Shown here one piece after another: positions 1-8,848 of a stretch of 64,000 nt of DNA; within the stretch, counting starts at the first letter, position 1, and each line of letters begins with the position of its first letter. Source of the DNA: Butyrivibrio sp. Su6 (GTDB taxonomy: Bacteria > Bacillota > Clostridia > Lachnospirales > Lachnospiraceae); assembly GCF_900108105.1 (NCBI RefSeq), contig NZ_FNUR01000016.1, forward strand, positions 1-64,000, given 5' to 3'. The position numbers were made by a program, and so were the translations under genes. The notes beneath the pieces were generated by a model that saw nothing but the letters and a program-made list of their open reading frames with translations, made no database searches and had not been told where the DNA came from.

Positions 1-553
1 CGTTCTTTGTAGAATCACTTTTTCTTTTGCAATAATGTTTTTGATATGAAAGTATATATGAATTTCCTTAACTAAATGACATTGGAACCGTCCCTCTGTC
101 TTATTGGTGTGATCCGGTATGGCACAAATAAGAAAATACAAATAATCCATAAATAGTCAACTTCTTAAGGAATTCTTAAGATTTGCGATAGAAATTCTTA
201 AGATTAAGGTAGTGCTATTTACATGCAATTTTAGTTGTGATAAAGTTGCAATCGTTGAACGACAAGTTATTAGTTACGAACATTATTTCTGCTCGAAAGA
301 GCAATGGATGATGCGGACAGCGTGTCTAATTCGCTGCTTATGATAGCTTACGCGGCTATGATTCTTGCATCTTCCAAATCTCACAAACATTGAACATACA
401 GGGATGTCTATGACTCCTTCATAAAAGATAGTGTGATGATCACTATAGTTCTTTTGCGCGCTTTTTTGCGTTGTCTAACTGACTCTTAATTTAAGTGTCA
501 GTCTGTATTCCTGTGTGTTTAATGTATTGTCTTTTATTATTGCAAAAACAAAG
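1..553. other. Gene-free left end with repeats and small hairpins
   Basis: No convincing coding frame lies here. The stretch holds three TTCTTAAG repeats (162-202, listed separately), followed by several short hairpins: GCTC-GAAA-GAGC at 291-302, CAGCG/CGCTG at 318-336, ATAGC/GCTAT at 343-359 and ATAGTG/CACTAT at 428-446, then a T-rich run near 461-466. This could be a small structured RNA read on the plus strand, but I recognise no known family (not tmRNA, RNase P, SRP or a c-di-GMP riboswitch), and no strong promoter was found. Confidence 0.35.
162..202. promoter_or_regulatory. Three TTCTTAAG repeats phased at 11 and 22 bp
   Basis: The octamer TTCTTAAG occurs at 162-169, 173-180 and 195-202. 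The last two copies extend to the 13-mer AATTCTTAAGATT. Start-to-start spacing is 11 and 22 bp, one and two helical turns. This phasing is typical of operators of PhoB/OmpR-family response regulators. No regulator gene is adjacent, and the target could be the possible RNA to the right or a gene left of the window. Confidence 0.35.
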
Positions 554-593
554 AAAAAAGTTGTCGAAAGATTTTTCTTTCGACAACTTTTTT
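554..593 (-). terminator. Intrinsic terminator of the 593-940 gene
   Basis: A perfect 16-bp stem (556-571 with 576-591) has a TTTT loop and is flanked by A and T runs on both sides, so it could stop transcription in either direction. The minus-strand gene's stop codon (593-595) sits at the base of the hairpin. Confidence 0.8.
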
Positions 594-940
594 TAAAGAT
601 TATCAATTGCGTTATTCATTGCTTCGTTGACCTGTGCATCCATCTTTGATGTGATCTCAAGGTGGAGCATGTCAATAACTCTGTTATCTATAGAATATCC
701 CAGTCTGTCAGCAGCCTGTTTAAAATCATCTTTATGTGAAGAAGCGTAGCTTTGACGCATTGTTGCATCAAGTGCTCTGGTAGCCTGCAATGAATCGTAG
801 GCTTTATCAAACTCTTCTCCAAATTTGCCTTTTGCATCTTCCCCAGCAGTAAGTGCACTCACAGAAGCACTACTTGGTGATAGCTGGTTTAAATATTTAC
901 TTGTTATTCCGTTTGCTGCGGCCAAAAAGTTAAAATCCAT
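593..940 (-). CDS. Small hypothetical protein, 115 aa
   Basis: I do not recognise this protein. It has no signal peptide, membrane segment or cysteines, and looks mainly helical and acidic, beginning M-D-F-N-F-L and ending N-A-I-D-N-L. An AGGAG at 951-955 (minus strand) lies 10 nt before the ATG at 940 and only 4 nt before an in-frame GTG at 946, so I prefer the ATG; the GTG start would add two residues. It is a single-gene unit with its own terminator. Function unknown. Confidence 0.6.
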   Translation of the reverse strand: MDFNFLAAANGITSKYLNQLSPSSASVSALTAGEDAKGKFGEEFDKAYDSLQATRALDATMRQSYASSHKDDFKQAADRLGYSIDNRVIDMLHLEITSKMDAQVNEAMNNAIDNL

Positions 941-1163
941 TTCCACTTTTCTCCTATAACCTCAATAATGCTTTCATTCTTTTGCCTCATGAAGTTTATC
1001 GGATGAAGAACTGAAAATCTGAAGTGGGTAATCTAAAAAAATTGCTTTTTGTTATAATACTGATAGGGAATGCCCTTAACCATAAATTGAATAATGAGGA
1101 TAAAAAACTTATAATCAAAAAGTATTATTTAAAAATAAAATGTGATCACAAGGGGAAGATAAG

Positions 1164-1628
1164 ATGAGTCCTAGAATTGCAAATCCAGAAAAATATGAAG
1201 AATCTAAAATGTCAAAGGGAGAACTTAGATATACAGAGCGCAGCAGATGGCTCTTGTTTGGCCTTCCCTGGACTTTTACGAAGTATGAGATAAGAGACAA
1301 TGACTTTACTATAATCAACGGCTTTTTTACTGTCCGTGAGAATGACTGCTATATGTATAAGATCAGTGATGTGGAGATCACAAGAACACTTCTGCAGCGC
1401 ATGGCAGGTCTTTCTACAATAACTTTATTTACGTCTGATGTCACAGACAGGACTATCACTATGAAGAATATAAAGCATGGACGCGAGATAAAAGACTTCC
1501 TACTTCAGGCTTCGGAAGCCGCAAGAATTAAGAGAAGAACTGTGAGCATGCAGAACATAGGCTTTGGAGCAGGCGATATCCATGACGTTGATGATGCTGA
1601 TGATCTAAGCGGGCATATAGACGACTAA
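1164..1628 (+). CDS. PH-domain (bPH2/DUF304-like) protein, 154 aa
   Basis: Residues about 20-115 have the pattern of bacterial pleckstrin-homology-like domains (YdbS/YdbT type): a basic strand R-W-L-L-F-G-L-P-W-T-F-T-K-Y, then Y-K-I-S-D-V-E-I-T-R-T, then repeated T-I-T strands and a helix that closes with F-L-L. Unlike many relatives it has no membrane segment, so it is probably cytosolic or membrane-peripheral. The C-terminal 25 residues are very acidic (D-V-D-D-A-D-D-L). The ribosome binding site is AGGGGA just upstream of the ATG. Exact role unknown; the family call is made from pattern alone. Confidence 0.65.
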   Translation: MSPRIANPEKYEESKMSKGELRYTERSRWLLFGLPWTFTKYEIRDNDFTIINGFFTVRENDCYMYKISDVEITRTLLQRMAGLSTITLFTSDVTDRTITMKNIKHGREIKDFLLQASEAARIKRRTVSMQNIGFGAGDIHDVDDADDLSGHIDD

Positions 1629-1654
1629 ACTTTTGGATTTTTTCGGCTTTGATA

Positions 1655-1663
1655 TGTTATAAT
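1655..1663 (+). promoter_or_regulatory. Extended -10 element before the FAD dehydrogenase gene
   Basis: The sequence TG-T-TATAAT ends 34 nt before the ATG at 1698. A good -35 box is not evident, as is common for extended -10 promoters. It would drive the dehydrogenase and the lipoprotein behind it. Confidence 0.5.
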
Positions 1664-1697
1664 TATCTGCTTATCTGATTACAGAGAGGAGATTTTA

Positions 1698-3098
1698 ATG
1701 GCAAAAGAATTTGATGTGATAATTATTGGTGCGGGTCCAGGAGGTATCTTCTGCGCATATGAACTTATGGAGAAGAGACCTGATCTCAAGGTTCTGATGA
1801 TAGAAAAGGGCCGCTCTATTGAAAAGAGAAACTGCCCTAAGAGAGTTACCAAGACCTGCGCAGGCTGCAAGCCATGTTCAATTACTACAGGATTTGCGGG
1901 AGCAGGAGCTTTTTCTGATGGAAAGCTCTCACTTTCTCCGGATGTTGGAGGAACACTTCCTGAAATTCTTGGGTATGATGAGGCTACAAGGCTTATACAT
2001 GAATCTGATGAGATATACCTTAAATTTGGTGCAGATACCAGCGTGTATGGCGTTGATAAAGAGGCTGAGCTTCGTGAGATCAGAAGAAAAGCCATAAACG
2101 CCAATCTTAAGCTTGTAGAGTGTCCCATAAGACATCTTGGCACTGAGGAGGGATATAAGATTTACTCCCGTCTTCAGGAACATATTTTAGGCAAGGGTGT
2201 CACAATAGAGTTTAATACGATGGTCAAGGATATCATTGTGGAGAACGGCGTTGCTACAGGAGTAGTGACAGATAAAGGGGAGACTTTCCTGGCAAAAGAA
2301 ATTGTGTCTGCTGTCGGAAGAGAGGGCGCAGACTGGTTCAAGGATAAGTGCGAAGAGATTGGAATCGAGACAAAACCTGGAACAGTAGATGTAGGAGTCC
2401 GCGTTGAAGTAAGGGATGAGGTAATGCAGTTCCTCAATGAAAATCTTTATGAGGCAAAGCTTATTTACCACACACCAACCTTTGATGATAAGGTGAGAAC
2501 TTTCTGCACAAATCCTTCAGGTGAAGTTGCTACAGAGTACTACGAGGGTGGTCTTGCAGTAGTTAACGGACATGCCTATAAGGGAAAAGAGTTTAAGACA
2601 AACAACACCAACTTTGCACTTTTGGTTTCAAAGAACTTTACTAAGCCCTTTAAAACACCAATCGAATATGGTAAAAAAATAGCAGAACTTTCAAATATGC
2701 TCTGTGGTGGCAAGATACTTGTTCAGACCTATGGCGATTTCAAAAGAGGTCGTAGAACGACAGAAGAGAGACTTTGCAGGAATAATCTGATTCCGACACT
2801 TAAGGATGCTGTACCAGGAGATCTTTCACTTGTATTCCCACACAGGATAATGGTAGATCTCGATGAGATGATTCAGGCTCTTGATAAGGTTACTCCCGGA
2901 ATTGCTTCAGACGAGACCCTGCTTTATGGTGTAGAGGTTAAGTTCTATTCCAATAAAGTTATTGTAAATAAAGACTTTGAGACCAGTATCAAAGGTCTTC
3001 GCGCAATCGGAGACGGAGCAGGTGTTACAAGAGGTCTTCAGCAGGCGAGTGCAAATGGACTTTCTGTTGCCCGCAGTATCATCAGCAGTATGAAATAA
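1698..3098 (+). CDS. FAD-dependent dehydrogenase (COG2509-like)
   Basis: This 466-aa flavoprotein opens with a Rossmann dinucleotide motif, I-I-G-A-G-P-G-G (about residues 9-16), ending the first strand-helix-strand at E-K-G-R-S. A cysteine cluster follows at about 44-60 (C-P-K-R, then C-A-G-C-K-P-C), and then the G-F-A-G-A-G-A-F-S-D-G-K-L loop typical of the COG2509 uncharacterised FAD dehydrogenases. The C-terminus carries the second FAD contact, A-I-G-D-G-A-G-V-T-R-G-L. The substrate is not known for the family. An AGAGAGGAG site precedes the ATG. The parvulin-like lipoprotein gene starts 9 nt after the stop and is probably cotranscribed. Confidence 0.88.
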   Translation: MAKEFDVIIIGAGPGGIFCAYELMEKRPDLKVLMIEKGRSIEKRNCPKRVTKTCAGCKPCSITTGFAGAGAFSDGKLSLSPDVGGTLPEILGYDEATRLIHESDEIYLKFGADTSVYGVDKEAELREIRRKAINANLKLVECPIRHLGTEEGYKIYSRLQEHILGKGVTIEFNTMVKDIIVENGVATGVVTDKGETFLAKEIVSAVGREGADWFKDKCEEIGIETKPGTVDVGVRVEVRDEVMQFLNENLYEAKLIYHTPTFDDKVRTFCTNPSGEVATEYYEGGLAVVNGHAYKGKEFKTNNTNFALLVSKNFTKPFKTPIEYGKKIAELSNMLCGGKILVQTYGDFKRGRRTTEERLCRNNLIPTLKDAVPGDLSLVFPHRIMVDLDEMIQALDKVTPGIASDETLLYGVEVKFYSNKVIVNKDFETSIKGLRAIGDGAGVTRGLQQASANGLSVARSIISSMK

Positions 3099-3107
3099 CA
3101 GGCAGAC

Positions 3108-4187
3108 ATGATTTTTAGAACACTAAAAAAACTAAAAGGTAAACTGAATATTTTATCAGCTGCTTCTATTCTGGCTTTGTCCCTTGTTCTTACCGGATGC
3201 GGCACGGACCTTTCAGATGTAAGGCTTGTTTTTACAACAGGTTTTTCCAAGAATGAGGTGTTTACAATCGAGGACAAGAGCTGCAATCTGTCGGAGGCTC
3301 TTGTGTATCTGGTAAATACCCAGGAAGGCTATGAAGAGAGCTTTGGAAGTGATATTTGGGGCAAAGAGACTGATGCAGGAACTGTAGAAGACAGATTAAA
3401 AGAATCGGTTCTAGCCAAGATCGCTCAGATAAAGGCTATGAATCTTTTGGCACAGGAAAATGGAATCTCCCTTGACCAGTCTGAGATAAATCTTTCGCTT
3501 CAGGCGGCAAATGAGTATTACGGAGGCCTTACGGAAGCTGATATCAAAGCCATGGGCAATGTGACACTTGAAGAAGTGCTTGCTATTTATGAGGAGAGAG
3601 CCCTGGCCGATAAGCTCTATGACTACATCATAAGGGACATTAACCCGGAGATTAGTGATGATGAAGCAAGAACCATAACCGTGGAGCAGATACTTCTAAA
3701 AACTTATACTCTTGATGCCGGTGGAGAAAAGGCGCCTGTCAGCGATTCAGAAAAAAATGCGATCTACAGAAACATGAAAAGTATTGTAAGTGAGCTTGAA
3801 GAAGGCAGAAGCTTTGAAGAGCTCATGGCTCAGTACAATGAGGCTGATGAAGGAACTATTTCTTTTGGAAAGGGCGATATGGAGTCCATCTATGATACGA
3901 CTGCATTTAATCTGGGAACTGATGAAGTCAGCGATATCATAGAAACCTCAGAAGGGTATGTGATCATCAAATGCATAACTACTTTTAACAGAGAAGAGAC
4001 TGAGGCTAACAAGGAAAAAATCGTAGCGGAGAGAAAAAGAGAGGTTTTTGGACAGCAGTATGACGCTTTTGTGGCTACATTGAACAAGCGACTCAATGAG
4101 AAATTGTGGAATTCGGTTACTTTAGTGGCTGATGAAGAAGTTTCTACATCCAATTTGATGGAAATATATCAAAAATATTTTAGATAA
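3108..4187 (+). CDS. Parvulin-like peptidyl-prolyl isomerase lipoprotein
   Basis: 359 aa with a lipoprotein signal peptide: basic N-terminus, hydrophobic core, lipobox L-T-G-C with the acylated cysteine at residue 31. Residues about 80-190 are a helical SurA/PrsA-like chaperone region. Residues about 190-290 match a rotamase fold (T-V-E-Q-I-L-L, then F-E-E-L-M-A-Q-Y-N, then the glycine strand F-G-K-G-D-M, and S-E-G-Y-V-I-I-K). It would assist folding of exported proteins at the outer face of the membrane. The classic catalytic residues are not clear, so isomerase activity is inferred. It lies 9 nt behind the FAD dehydrogenase gene. Confidence 0.8.
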   Translation: MIFRTLKKLKGKLNILSAASILALSLVLTGCGTDLSDVRLVFTTGFSKNEVFTIEDKSCNLSEALVYLVNTQEGYEESFGSDIWGKETDAGTVEDRLKESVLAKIAQIKAMNLLAQENGISLDQSEINLSLQAANEYYGGLTEADIKAMGNVTLEEVLAIYEERALADKLYDYIIRDINPEISDDEARTITVEQILLKTYTLDAGGEKAPVSDSEKNAIYRNMKSIVSELEEGRSFEELMAQYNEADEGTISFGKGDMESIYDTTAFNLGTDEVSDIIETSEGYVIIKCITTFNREETEANKEKIVAERKREVFGQQYDAFVATLNKRLNEKLWNSVTLVADEEVSTSNLMEIYQKYFR

Positions 4188-4193
4188 TAGTGC

Positions 4194-4232
4194 AAATCCC
4201 ACAGACAAATTATTGTCATGTGGGATTTTTTT
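4194..4232 (+). terminator. Intrinsic terminator after the parvulin-like gene
   Basis: AAATCCCACA (4194-4203) pairs with TGTGGGATTT (4219-4228), extended by an inner partial stem, and is followed by a T run. Confidence 0.85.
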
Positions 4233-4332
4233 GTCTAAATAGTAAAAAATGTGCTTAATAAAGTCAAAATATTCCATTAAATTTCTGTGAACAATCGGAT
4301 ATATTTAAACCATGAAGGGAAGGAAAAAGGGT

Positions 4333-4887
4333 ATGAAAAAATTAGAATATTACCTGGTAACTATGTTGGTTTTATGCGCATCTTTGGTGCTTTTTGGTTG
4401 TGGAAAGACAGCTGAAAAAACTGAGAGCTGGGCGTACATCCATGAACCCGGTGAAGAAATCCTATCCTTTTACGATGACGGAGAAGCTCTTTACAAGGGC
4501 GAAAAGTATTCATACTCAAAGGACGACTCGTACATAATGCTGGATGATGATAATGGGGATCATTTTGGACTGCGTTATGTGATGGAAGGCGATACGATGC
4601 TTTTGTACGAGAAGTCCACTTATGAGTACGATGGTCAAAAAGATACTGACGGAATTGTTGGTGTCTGGAAACAGGACAACGGATGGGAGTATCAGTTTAC
4701 TGATGACGGAAAGTTCTCTGAGGAGAATATCTTTTTTGGCAGATATACAGTGGATGAAGAGAATTCCTGCATAAAGCTGATGTATGACGATCCCATAGAG
4801 GATGCATATCTTTACTATGAGCTTGATGGGGATGAGCTCACTATCGATTATCCATGGCCTATGGTAAAGACAGAGGCCAAAAGTTAA
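4333..4887 (+). CDS. Small lipoprotein with a calycin-like region
   Basis: 184 aa. I start at the ATG at 4333 because GGGAAGG (4317-4323) lies at a suitable distance; an upstream in-frame ATG at 4312 would bury that site inside the coding region. The signal peptide ends in F-G-C with the lipid-modified cysteine at residue 23. The mature part is acidic, aromatic and rich in beta strands; a motif near G-V-W-K-Q-D-N-G-W-E-Y-Q-F-T-D-D-G-K resembles the lipocalin-like DUF5640-type repeats seen in clostridial lipoproteins. Probably a surface-anchored binding or sensing protein; ligand unknown. It lies directly before the sugar ABC operon, but no link is shown. Confidence 0.6.
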   Translation: MKKLEYYLVTMLVLCASLVLFGCGKTAEKTESWAYIHEPGEEILSFYDDGEALYKGEKYSYSKDDSYIMLDDDNGDHFGLRYVMEGDTMLLYEKSTYEYDGQKDTDGIVGVWKQDNGWEYQFTDDGKFSEENIFFGRYTVDEENSCIKLMYDDPIEDAYLYYELDGDELTIDYPWPMVKTEAKS

Positions 4888-4946
4888 AGAATCTTAAGCT
4901 GCATGCGCTTTAGATAAAACAACAATTTAATAAAGGGAGGTATGAA

Positions 4947-6308
4947 ATGCAAAAAAAACGTATTGTTTCAATGTTTATGGCGGGTTTAATGACATTGTCT
5001 CTCTTCGGATGTGGAAGTGCTTCTCAGCCAGCTGCTGATACAGGATCAGCTTCAGAGCCTGCAAAGCAGGAAGCTACTACTGAAGCCAAGACAGAAGAGA
5101 AGACTGAGGCAGTAGCTGAAACTACTTCAGAAGAGCCTATTTCTCTTAACATGTGGTGTATTGCTACAGAGAGTGATTCAAACCGCCACTCTTATGAAGC
5201 TGCTATCGCTGATATGCAGGCAAATCACCCAGAGATCAACTTTACTTGGGAAGCTTTCGAGAATCAGTCCTACAAGACCAAGATCAAAGCTGCAGTTTCT
5301 GCTAATGAGATGCCTGATATCTTCTTTACATGGTCATGTGCATTCCTTGGTGATTTCGTAGAAGCAGGAAAGGTTTATTGCCTTGATGATGCTTATCAGA
5401 ACTATAAGTCAGAACTTCCAGAGGTTATGCTTGGCAACTCAACTTATGACGGAAAGCACTATGGCGTGCCGCTTACAATGAACATCGTTGGTCTTTTTGC
5501 TAACATGGAGCTTCTTAAGGAAGTTGGCTACGAAGAAATCCCTGGCACATATGATGAGTTTATTGCTTGCTGTGACGCACTTAAAGCAAAAGGAATCATT
5601 CCTTTTGGATGCGCTGGTAAGGAGACATGGTGCGTAACTGAGTACCTCGAGTCAGTTATCGAGAAGAGTGCCGGAGCAGACACACTTAATGATATATTCC
5701 TTGGAAAGTCAACATGGAACAATCAGGATGTAGCAGACGCCGTTGATACATTCCAGAGCCTTGTTACTAACGGATATTTCGATCCTTCAGGAATCGGCCT
5801 TACAAACGATGAAGTTAAGAATAACTTCATGGCAGGCAAGTATGCGTTCTATATGAACGGAACATGGAACTGCGCTGACTTTGCAGCTAATGCAGAGTTC
5901 TTCCCTAAGGTAAAAGTAGGTGAGTTCCCTGTTATCAACGCAGACAAGTCAAAACTTGGACAGCTCATTGGCGGACCTTCAGATACACTTGCAGTTGCAG
6001 CATCTTCACCTAATGCAGAAAGAGCTGCTGACTATGCATTCGAGCTTGGTAAGCTCATCTGCCACTATGGATACCTTGATGGATGCGGACTTCCAGCTTG
6101 GACACCTTACGGCGATACAAGTTCAGTTAACGAACTTACACAGACTGTAGCAGGAATCGTTGCAGGCGCTGATTCAATGGTTCTTTTCGGCGATACAGCT
6201 ATGAGTGCAGATTCTGCTAACACATATCTTTCATATGTAGATCAGGTTTATGGCTGCCTCCTTGATGGAAGTCAGTTCATAGAGGGTCTTGCAAAAGATA
6301 TTCAGTAA
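4947..6308 (+). CDS. CUT1 sugar ABC transporter, solute-binding lipoprotein
   Basis: 453-aa family 1 extracellular solute-binding protein. The signal peptide ends L-F-G-C (Cys22), followed by a Glu/Thr/Ala-rich linker to about residue 65 and then the two-lobed binding domain starting I-S-L-N-M-W-C. Typical features are A-D-M-Q-A-N-H-P-E-I-N-F, M-P-D-I-F-F-T-W and F-M-A-G-K-Y-A-F-Y-M-N-G-T-W. It would capture a mono- or oligosaccharide outside the membrane and deliver it to the two permeases that follow. GGGAGG lies just before the ATG. No ATPase gene is in the cluster; CUT1 systems often share a distant MsmK-type ATPase. Confidence 0.92.
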   Translation: MQKKRIVSMFMAGLMTLSLFGCGSASQPAADTGSASEPAKQEATTEAKTEEKTEAVAETTSEEPISLNMWCIATESDSNRHSYEAAIADMQANHPEINFTWEAFENQSYKTKIKAAVSANEMPDIFFTWSCAFLGDFVEAGKVYCLDDAYQNYKSELPEVMLGNSTYDGKHYGVPLTMNIVGLFANMELLKEVGYEEIPGTYDEFIACCDALKAKGIIPFGCAGKETWCVTEYLESVIEKSAGADTLNDIFLGKSTWNNQDVADAVDTFQSLVTNGYFDPSGIGLTNDEVKNNFMAGKYAFYMNGTWNCADFAANAEFFPKVKVGEFPVINADKSKLGQLIGGPSDTLAVAASSPNAERAADYAFELGKLICHYGYLDGCGLPAWTPYGDTSSVNELTQTVAGIVAGADSMVLFGDTAMSADSANTYLSYVDQVYGCLLDGSQFIEGLAKDIQ

Positions 6309-6333
6309 TACTTTTTCATAACTTGTTATAAAT

Positions 6334-6380
6334 AAAGGTCCTTCCTGTTTCCTTACTAAGAGAGAGGGAGGGCCTTTTTT
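6334..6380 (+). terminator. Intercistronic hairpin between binding protein and permeases
   Basis: AAAGGTCCTTCC (6334-6345) pairs with GGAGGGCCTTT (6367-6377) allowing one G-U pair and one bulge, followed by TTTTTT. A partial terminator here would let the binding protein be made in excess over the permeases, a common arrangement in such operons (inference). Confidence 0.7.
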
Positions 6381-6407
6381 AAAAGGAATATAGGGGAAGG
6401 TTTTCGT

Positions 6408-7322
6408 ATGGAAAAAGAAAAAAACGTAGAGAGGGAGAGAAGAAAAAAAGAACTGAAAAAAGCTTTTGCTATCTTTGTATTTTTGCTTCCCGGTCTACTT
6501 CTTTTTATAAGTATTCTGATAGCTCCTATCGCTGTATCTGTATACAGGAGCTTATATGACTGGAATGGCTTTTCTGAAGGCACATTCATTGGTTTTAATA
6601 ACTACATAGAGCTGTTTACAAATGGTTCTATCAAATTTATCACATCTTTAAAAAATTCATTGATCCTGGCATTTTTCTCTGTCTTTGTTCAGCTGCCCTT
6701 TGCGCTTTTACTGGCGCTTTTGCTGGGAAGAGGAGCGAGAAGAGAAAGAACTTTCCTGTCAATTTTCTTTATGCCGGTGCTGATCTCTACAGTTGTAATA
6801 GGTCAGTTATGGCTTAAGATCTACAATCCGGATTACGGCCTTTTAAACAGATTTCTGGATGCAATAAACATGGGAAATCTAAAGCACGTATGGGTTGGCG
6901 ATGTAAAAACTGCTCTTGGAAGTATCATCGTTCCGACGGTTTGGCAGTACATCGGCTATCATATGCTACTTATGTACGCCGGAGTAAAAGGAGTATCCAT
7001 AGATCTTAGAGAAGCGGCAATGCTTGATGGCGCAACCAAATGGCAGGTTGACAAATACGTTGTCATACCGATAATCAAGCCAATCATAAGGGTAAGCGTT
7101 ATCTTTGCTGTTACAGGTTCACTCAAGACCTATGATCTTGTAAGGATCCTGACTGAAGGCGGTCCCTTCCAGTCAACTGAGGTTCCAAGCACACTTCTTG
7201 AGAACATGCTGTTCCTTAGAAACAGATATGGAATGGGCAGCACAATATCTGTAATGCTCATAATCCTGTGCTTTGCCTTTGCACTTCTCATAACAGCAGC
7301 ATTTAAAGAAAAGGATGATTAA
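6408..7322 (+). CDS. CUT1 sugar ABC transporter permease (MalF/UgpA type)
   Basis: 304-aa integral membrane protein with about six membrane segments. It starts with a charged cytosolic tail (many K/E/R), then F-A-I-F-V-F-L-L-P-G-L. The EAA loop that docks with the ATPase is visible as R-E-A-A-M-L-D-G-A-T-K-W-Q near residues 202-214. It forms the membrane channel with the next gene's product, two nt downstream. The AGGGGAAGG site lies upstream of the ATG. Confidence 0.92.
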   Translation: MEKEKNVERERRKKELKKAFAIFVFLLPGLLLFISILIAPIAVSVYRSLYDWNGFSEGTFIGFNNYIELFTNGSIKFITSLKNSLILAFFSVFVQLPFALLLALLLGRGARRERTFLSIFFMPVLISTVVIGQLWLKIYNPDYGLLNRFLDAINMGNLKHVWVGDVKTALGSIIVPTVWQYIGYHMLLMYAGVKGVSIDLREAAMLDGATKWQVDKYVVIPIIKPIIRVSVIFAVTGSLKTYDLVRILTEGGPFQSTEVPSTLLENMLFLRNRYGMGSTISVMLIILCFAFALLITAAFKEKDD

Positions 7323-7324
7323 AG

Positions 7325-8173
7325 ATGGAAAGTTACACACTTAAGGAAGAAAAACCTTATCTTAAGGTTATAACAAATATATTTCTGATCATTTGGGCCC
7401 TGATCAATATCTTTCCGATTTATTTCATGTTCACTTTTTCGCTTAAGTCAAATGATGAGATATTCGGAAGCAATATTATAGGCCTTCCAAGACAATGGCT
7501 CTGGTCTAACTTTGCAACAGCCATGAACACAGGAAATATGGGACTGTACTTTTTTAACAGCCTTCTTGTGACAACTCTTGCAATAGGGATTTCAATGATG
7601 GCAGCCATGATGGCCTGCTATGCGATAACCAGAATCAGATGGAAATTTAGCGGACTTGCAAATGCATTTTTTATGCTGGGACTGACAATTCCAATTCAGG
7701 CATCAATCGTGCCTGTTTACGTAGTCTTGTCAAAACTACACTGGCTTAATAAGTACTCGACACTGATCGTTCCTTATTCAGCGTTTGCACTGTCAATGGC
7801 AATCCTTATCTGCTCCGGCTTTATGGCAGAAATACCGACAGCCCTTGATGAGGCAGCAAGGATAGACGGATGCGGACTCTTTGGAACGTTTTTTAAGATC
7901 ATACTTCCACTTATGAAACCTGCGGTATCAACTGTCGGAGTTTATTCATACCTCCAGTGCTGGAACGAGTTCATGTTTGCAAATGTATTTATCTCAGATT
8001 CAGCACACAGGACGCTTCCTGTAGGTATAAAGGCACTTTCCGGACAGCATACCACAGAGTGGGGGCCAATCGGTGCAGCCCTTGTAATAGCGACGTTTCC
8101 AACCCTTATATTCTATATATTCCTTAGCGGCAAGATACAGGCCAGCTTTATAGCTGGCGCCGTTAAGGGGTAA
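7325..8173 (+). CDS. CUT1 sugar ABC transporter permease (MalG/UgpE type)
   Basis: 282 aa, about six membrane segments, with the MalG-type EAA loop D-E-A-A-R-I-D-G-C-G near residues 177-186 and the family C-terminus (S-G-K-I-Q-A-S-F-I-A-G-A-V-K-G). It pairs with the preceding permease. Its start follows that gene's stop by two nt, and the site AAGGATG overlaps the end of the upstream gene, so the two are translationally coupled. Confidence 0.92.
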   Translation: MESYTLKEEKPYLKVITNIFLIIWALINIFPIYFMFTFSLKSNDEIFGSNIIGLPRQWLWSNFATAMNTGNMGLYFFNSLLVTTLAIGISMMAAMMACYAITRIRWKFSGLANAFFMLGLTIPIQASIVPVYVVLSKLHWLNKYSTLIVPYSAFALSMAILICSGFMAEIPTALDEAARIDGCGLFGTFFKIILPLMKPAVSTVGVYSYLQCWNEFMFANVFISDSAHRTLPVGIKALSGQHTTEWGPIGAALVIATFPTLIFYIFLSGKIQASFIAGAVKG

Positions 8174-8203
8174 AATAAATAAGGATCAGCCCTTATTTAT
8201 TTT
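8172..8203. terminator. Convergent terminator hairpin
   Basis: The 13-bp stem (8172-8184 with 8191-8203) has a 6-nt loop. It lies between the plus-strand permease gene and the minus-strand ktrA-like gene and covers the last codons of the latter. The T-rich side is better for the plus strand, but it may serve both. Confidence 0.65.
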
Positions 8204-8842
8204 ATTTAGTTCATTTGTTTCAATGACTACAAGGAGAGTGGTATCAGAAGTAAGCTTTCTCTGAGGATCAATAAAGCCCCATTTTGTCTGGCTGTTTTTT
8301 ACAGCGACAACGTTGAGCTTGTATTTCTTTCTGAGATCAAGCTCCAAAAGGTTCTTTCCAATCCAGCTGTCTCTTGGTCTTATTTCAACCATTGAGAGAT
8401 TTTCATCCAGCTGGAAATAGTCAATGAAAGTATCTGAAATAAGGATTCTTGCAGATTGCAAACCTCCGAAGTCCTCAGGAATGATGATCTTATCTGCTCC
8501 GACTTTTTTGAGTATGGAAGACATCCTTTCTGAGGAACTTTTTGCTACAACAAGCGGAACACCAAGTTCCTTGGCAACAGCAACTGACATGATGCTGGCC
8601 GACAGATTTCGTCCCATAGCGCAGACAACAATGTCCATGTTTTTTATATCAAGTGACTTTATTTCTTCTTCATTTTCCAGGTCAGCACATATGCCAACAG
8701 TGCAAAAGTCTGCCATTTCTTTTATAAGGTCTTCATTTTTGTCAGCAACAAGGACGTCAGCTCCCATTTCATAAAGACTTTTGGCAAGGCTGATTCCGTA
8801 TCTTCCTAATCCTAAAACTGCAACTGATTTTTTCATTGTCAT
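8186..8842 (-). CDS. ktrA: KtrA/TrkA-type potassium channel regulatory subunit
   Basis: 218 aa with one RCK module: an N-terminal Rossmann domain beginning V-A-V-L-G-L-G-R-Y-G-I-S (GxGxxG nucleotide site) with the acidic end of strand 2 at V-A-D-K-N-E, and a C-terminal TrkA-C domain from about residue 140 (V-E-I-R-P-R-D-S-W-I-G-K-N-L). The length fits single-module KtrA rather than the double-module E. coli TrkA. It forms a cytosolic ring gating the adjacent membrane subunit in response to nucleotides; C-terminal domains of this family often bind c-di-AMP. It lies 6 nt behind ktrB in one operon. Confidence 0.9.
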   Translation of the reverse strand: MTMKKSVAVLGLGRYGISLAKSLYEMGADVLVADKNEDLIKEMADFCTVGICADLENEEEIKSLDIKNMDIVVCAMGRNLSASIMSVAVAKELGVPLVVAKSSSERMSSILKKVGADKIIIPEDFGGLQSARILISDTFIDYFQLDENLSMVEIRPRDSWIGKNLLELDLRKKYKLNVVAVKNSQTKWGFIDPQRKLTSDTTLLVVIETNELNKINKG

Positions 8843-8848
8843 TCTCCT

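Noticed and set aside
222..480. 6S RNA, tmRNA or a c-di-GMP riboswitch
   Set aside because: Several small hairpins but none of the conserved sequences of these families.
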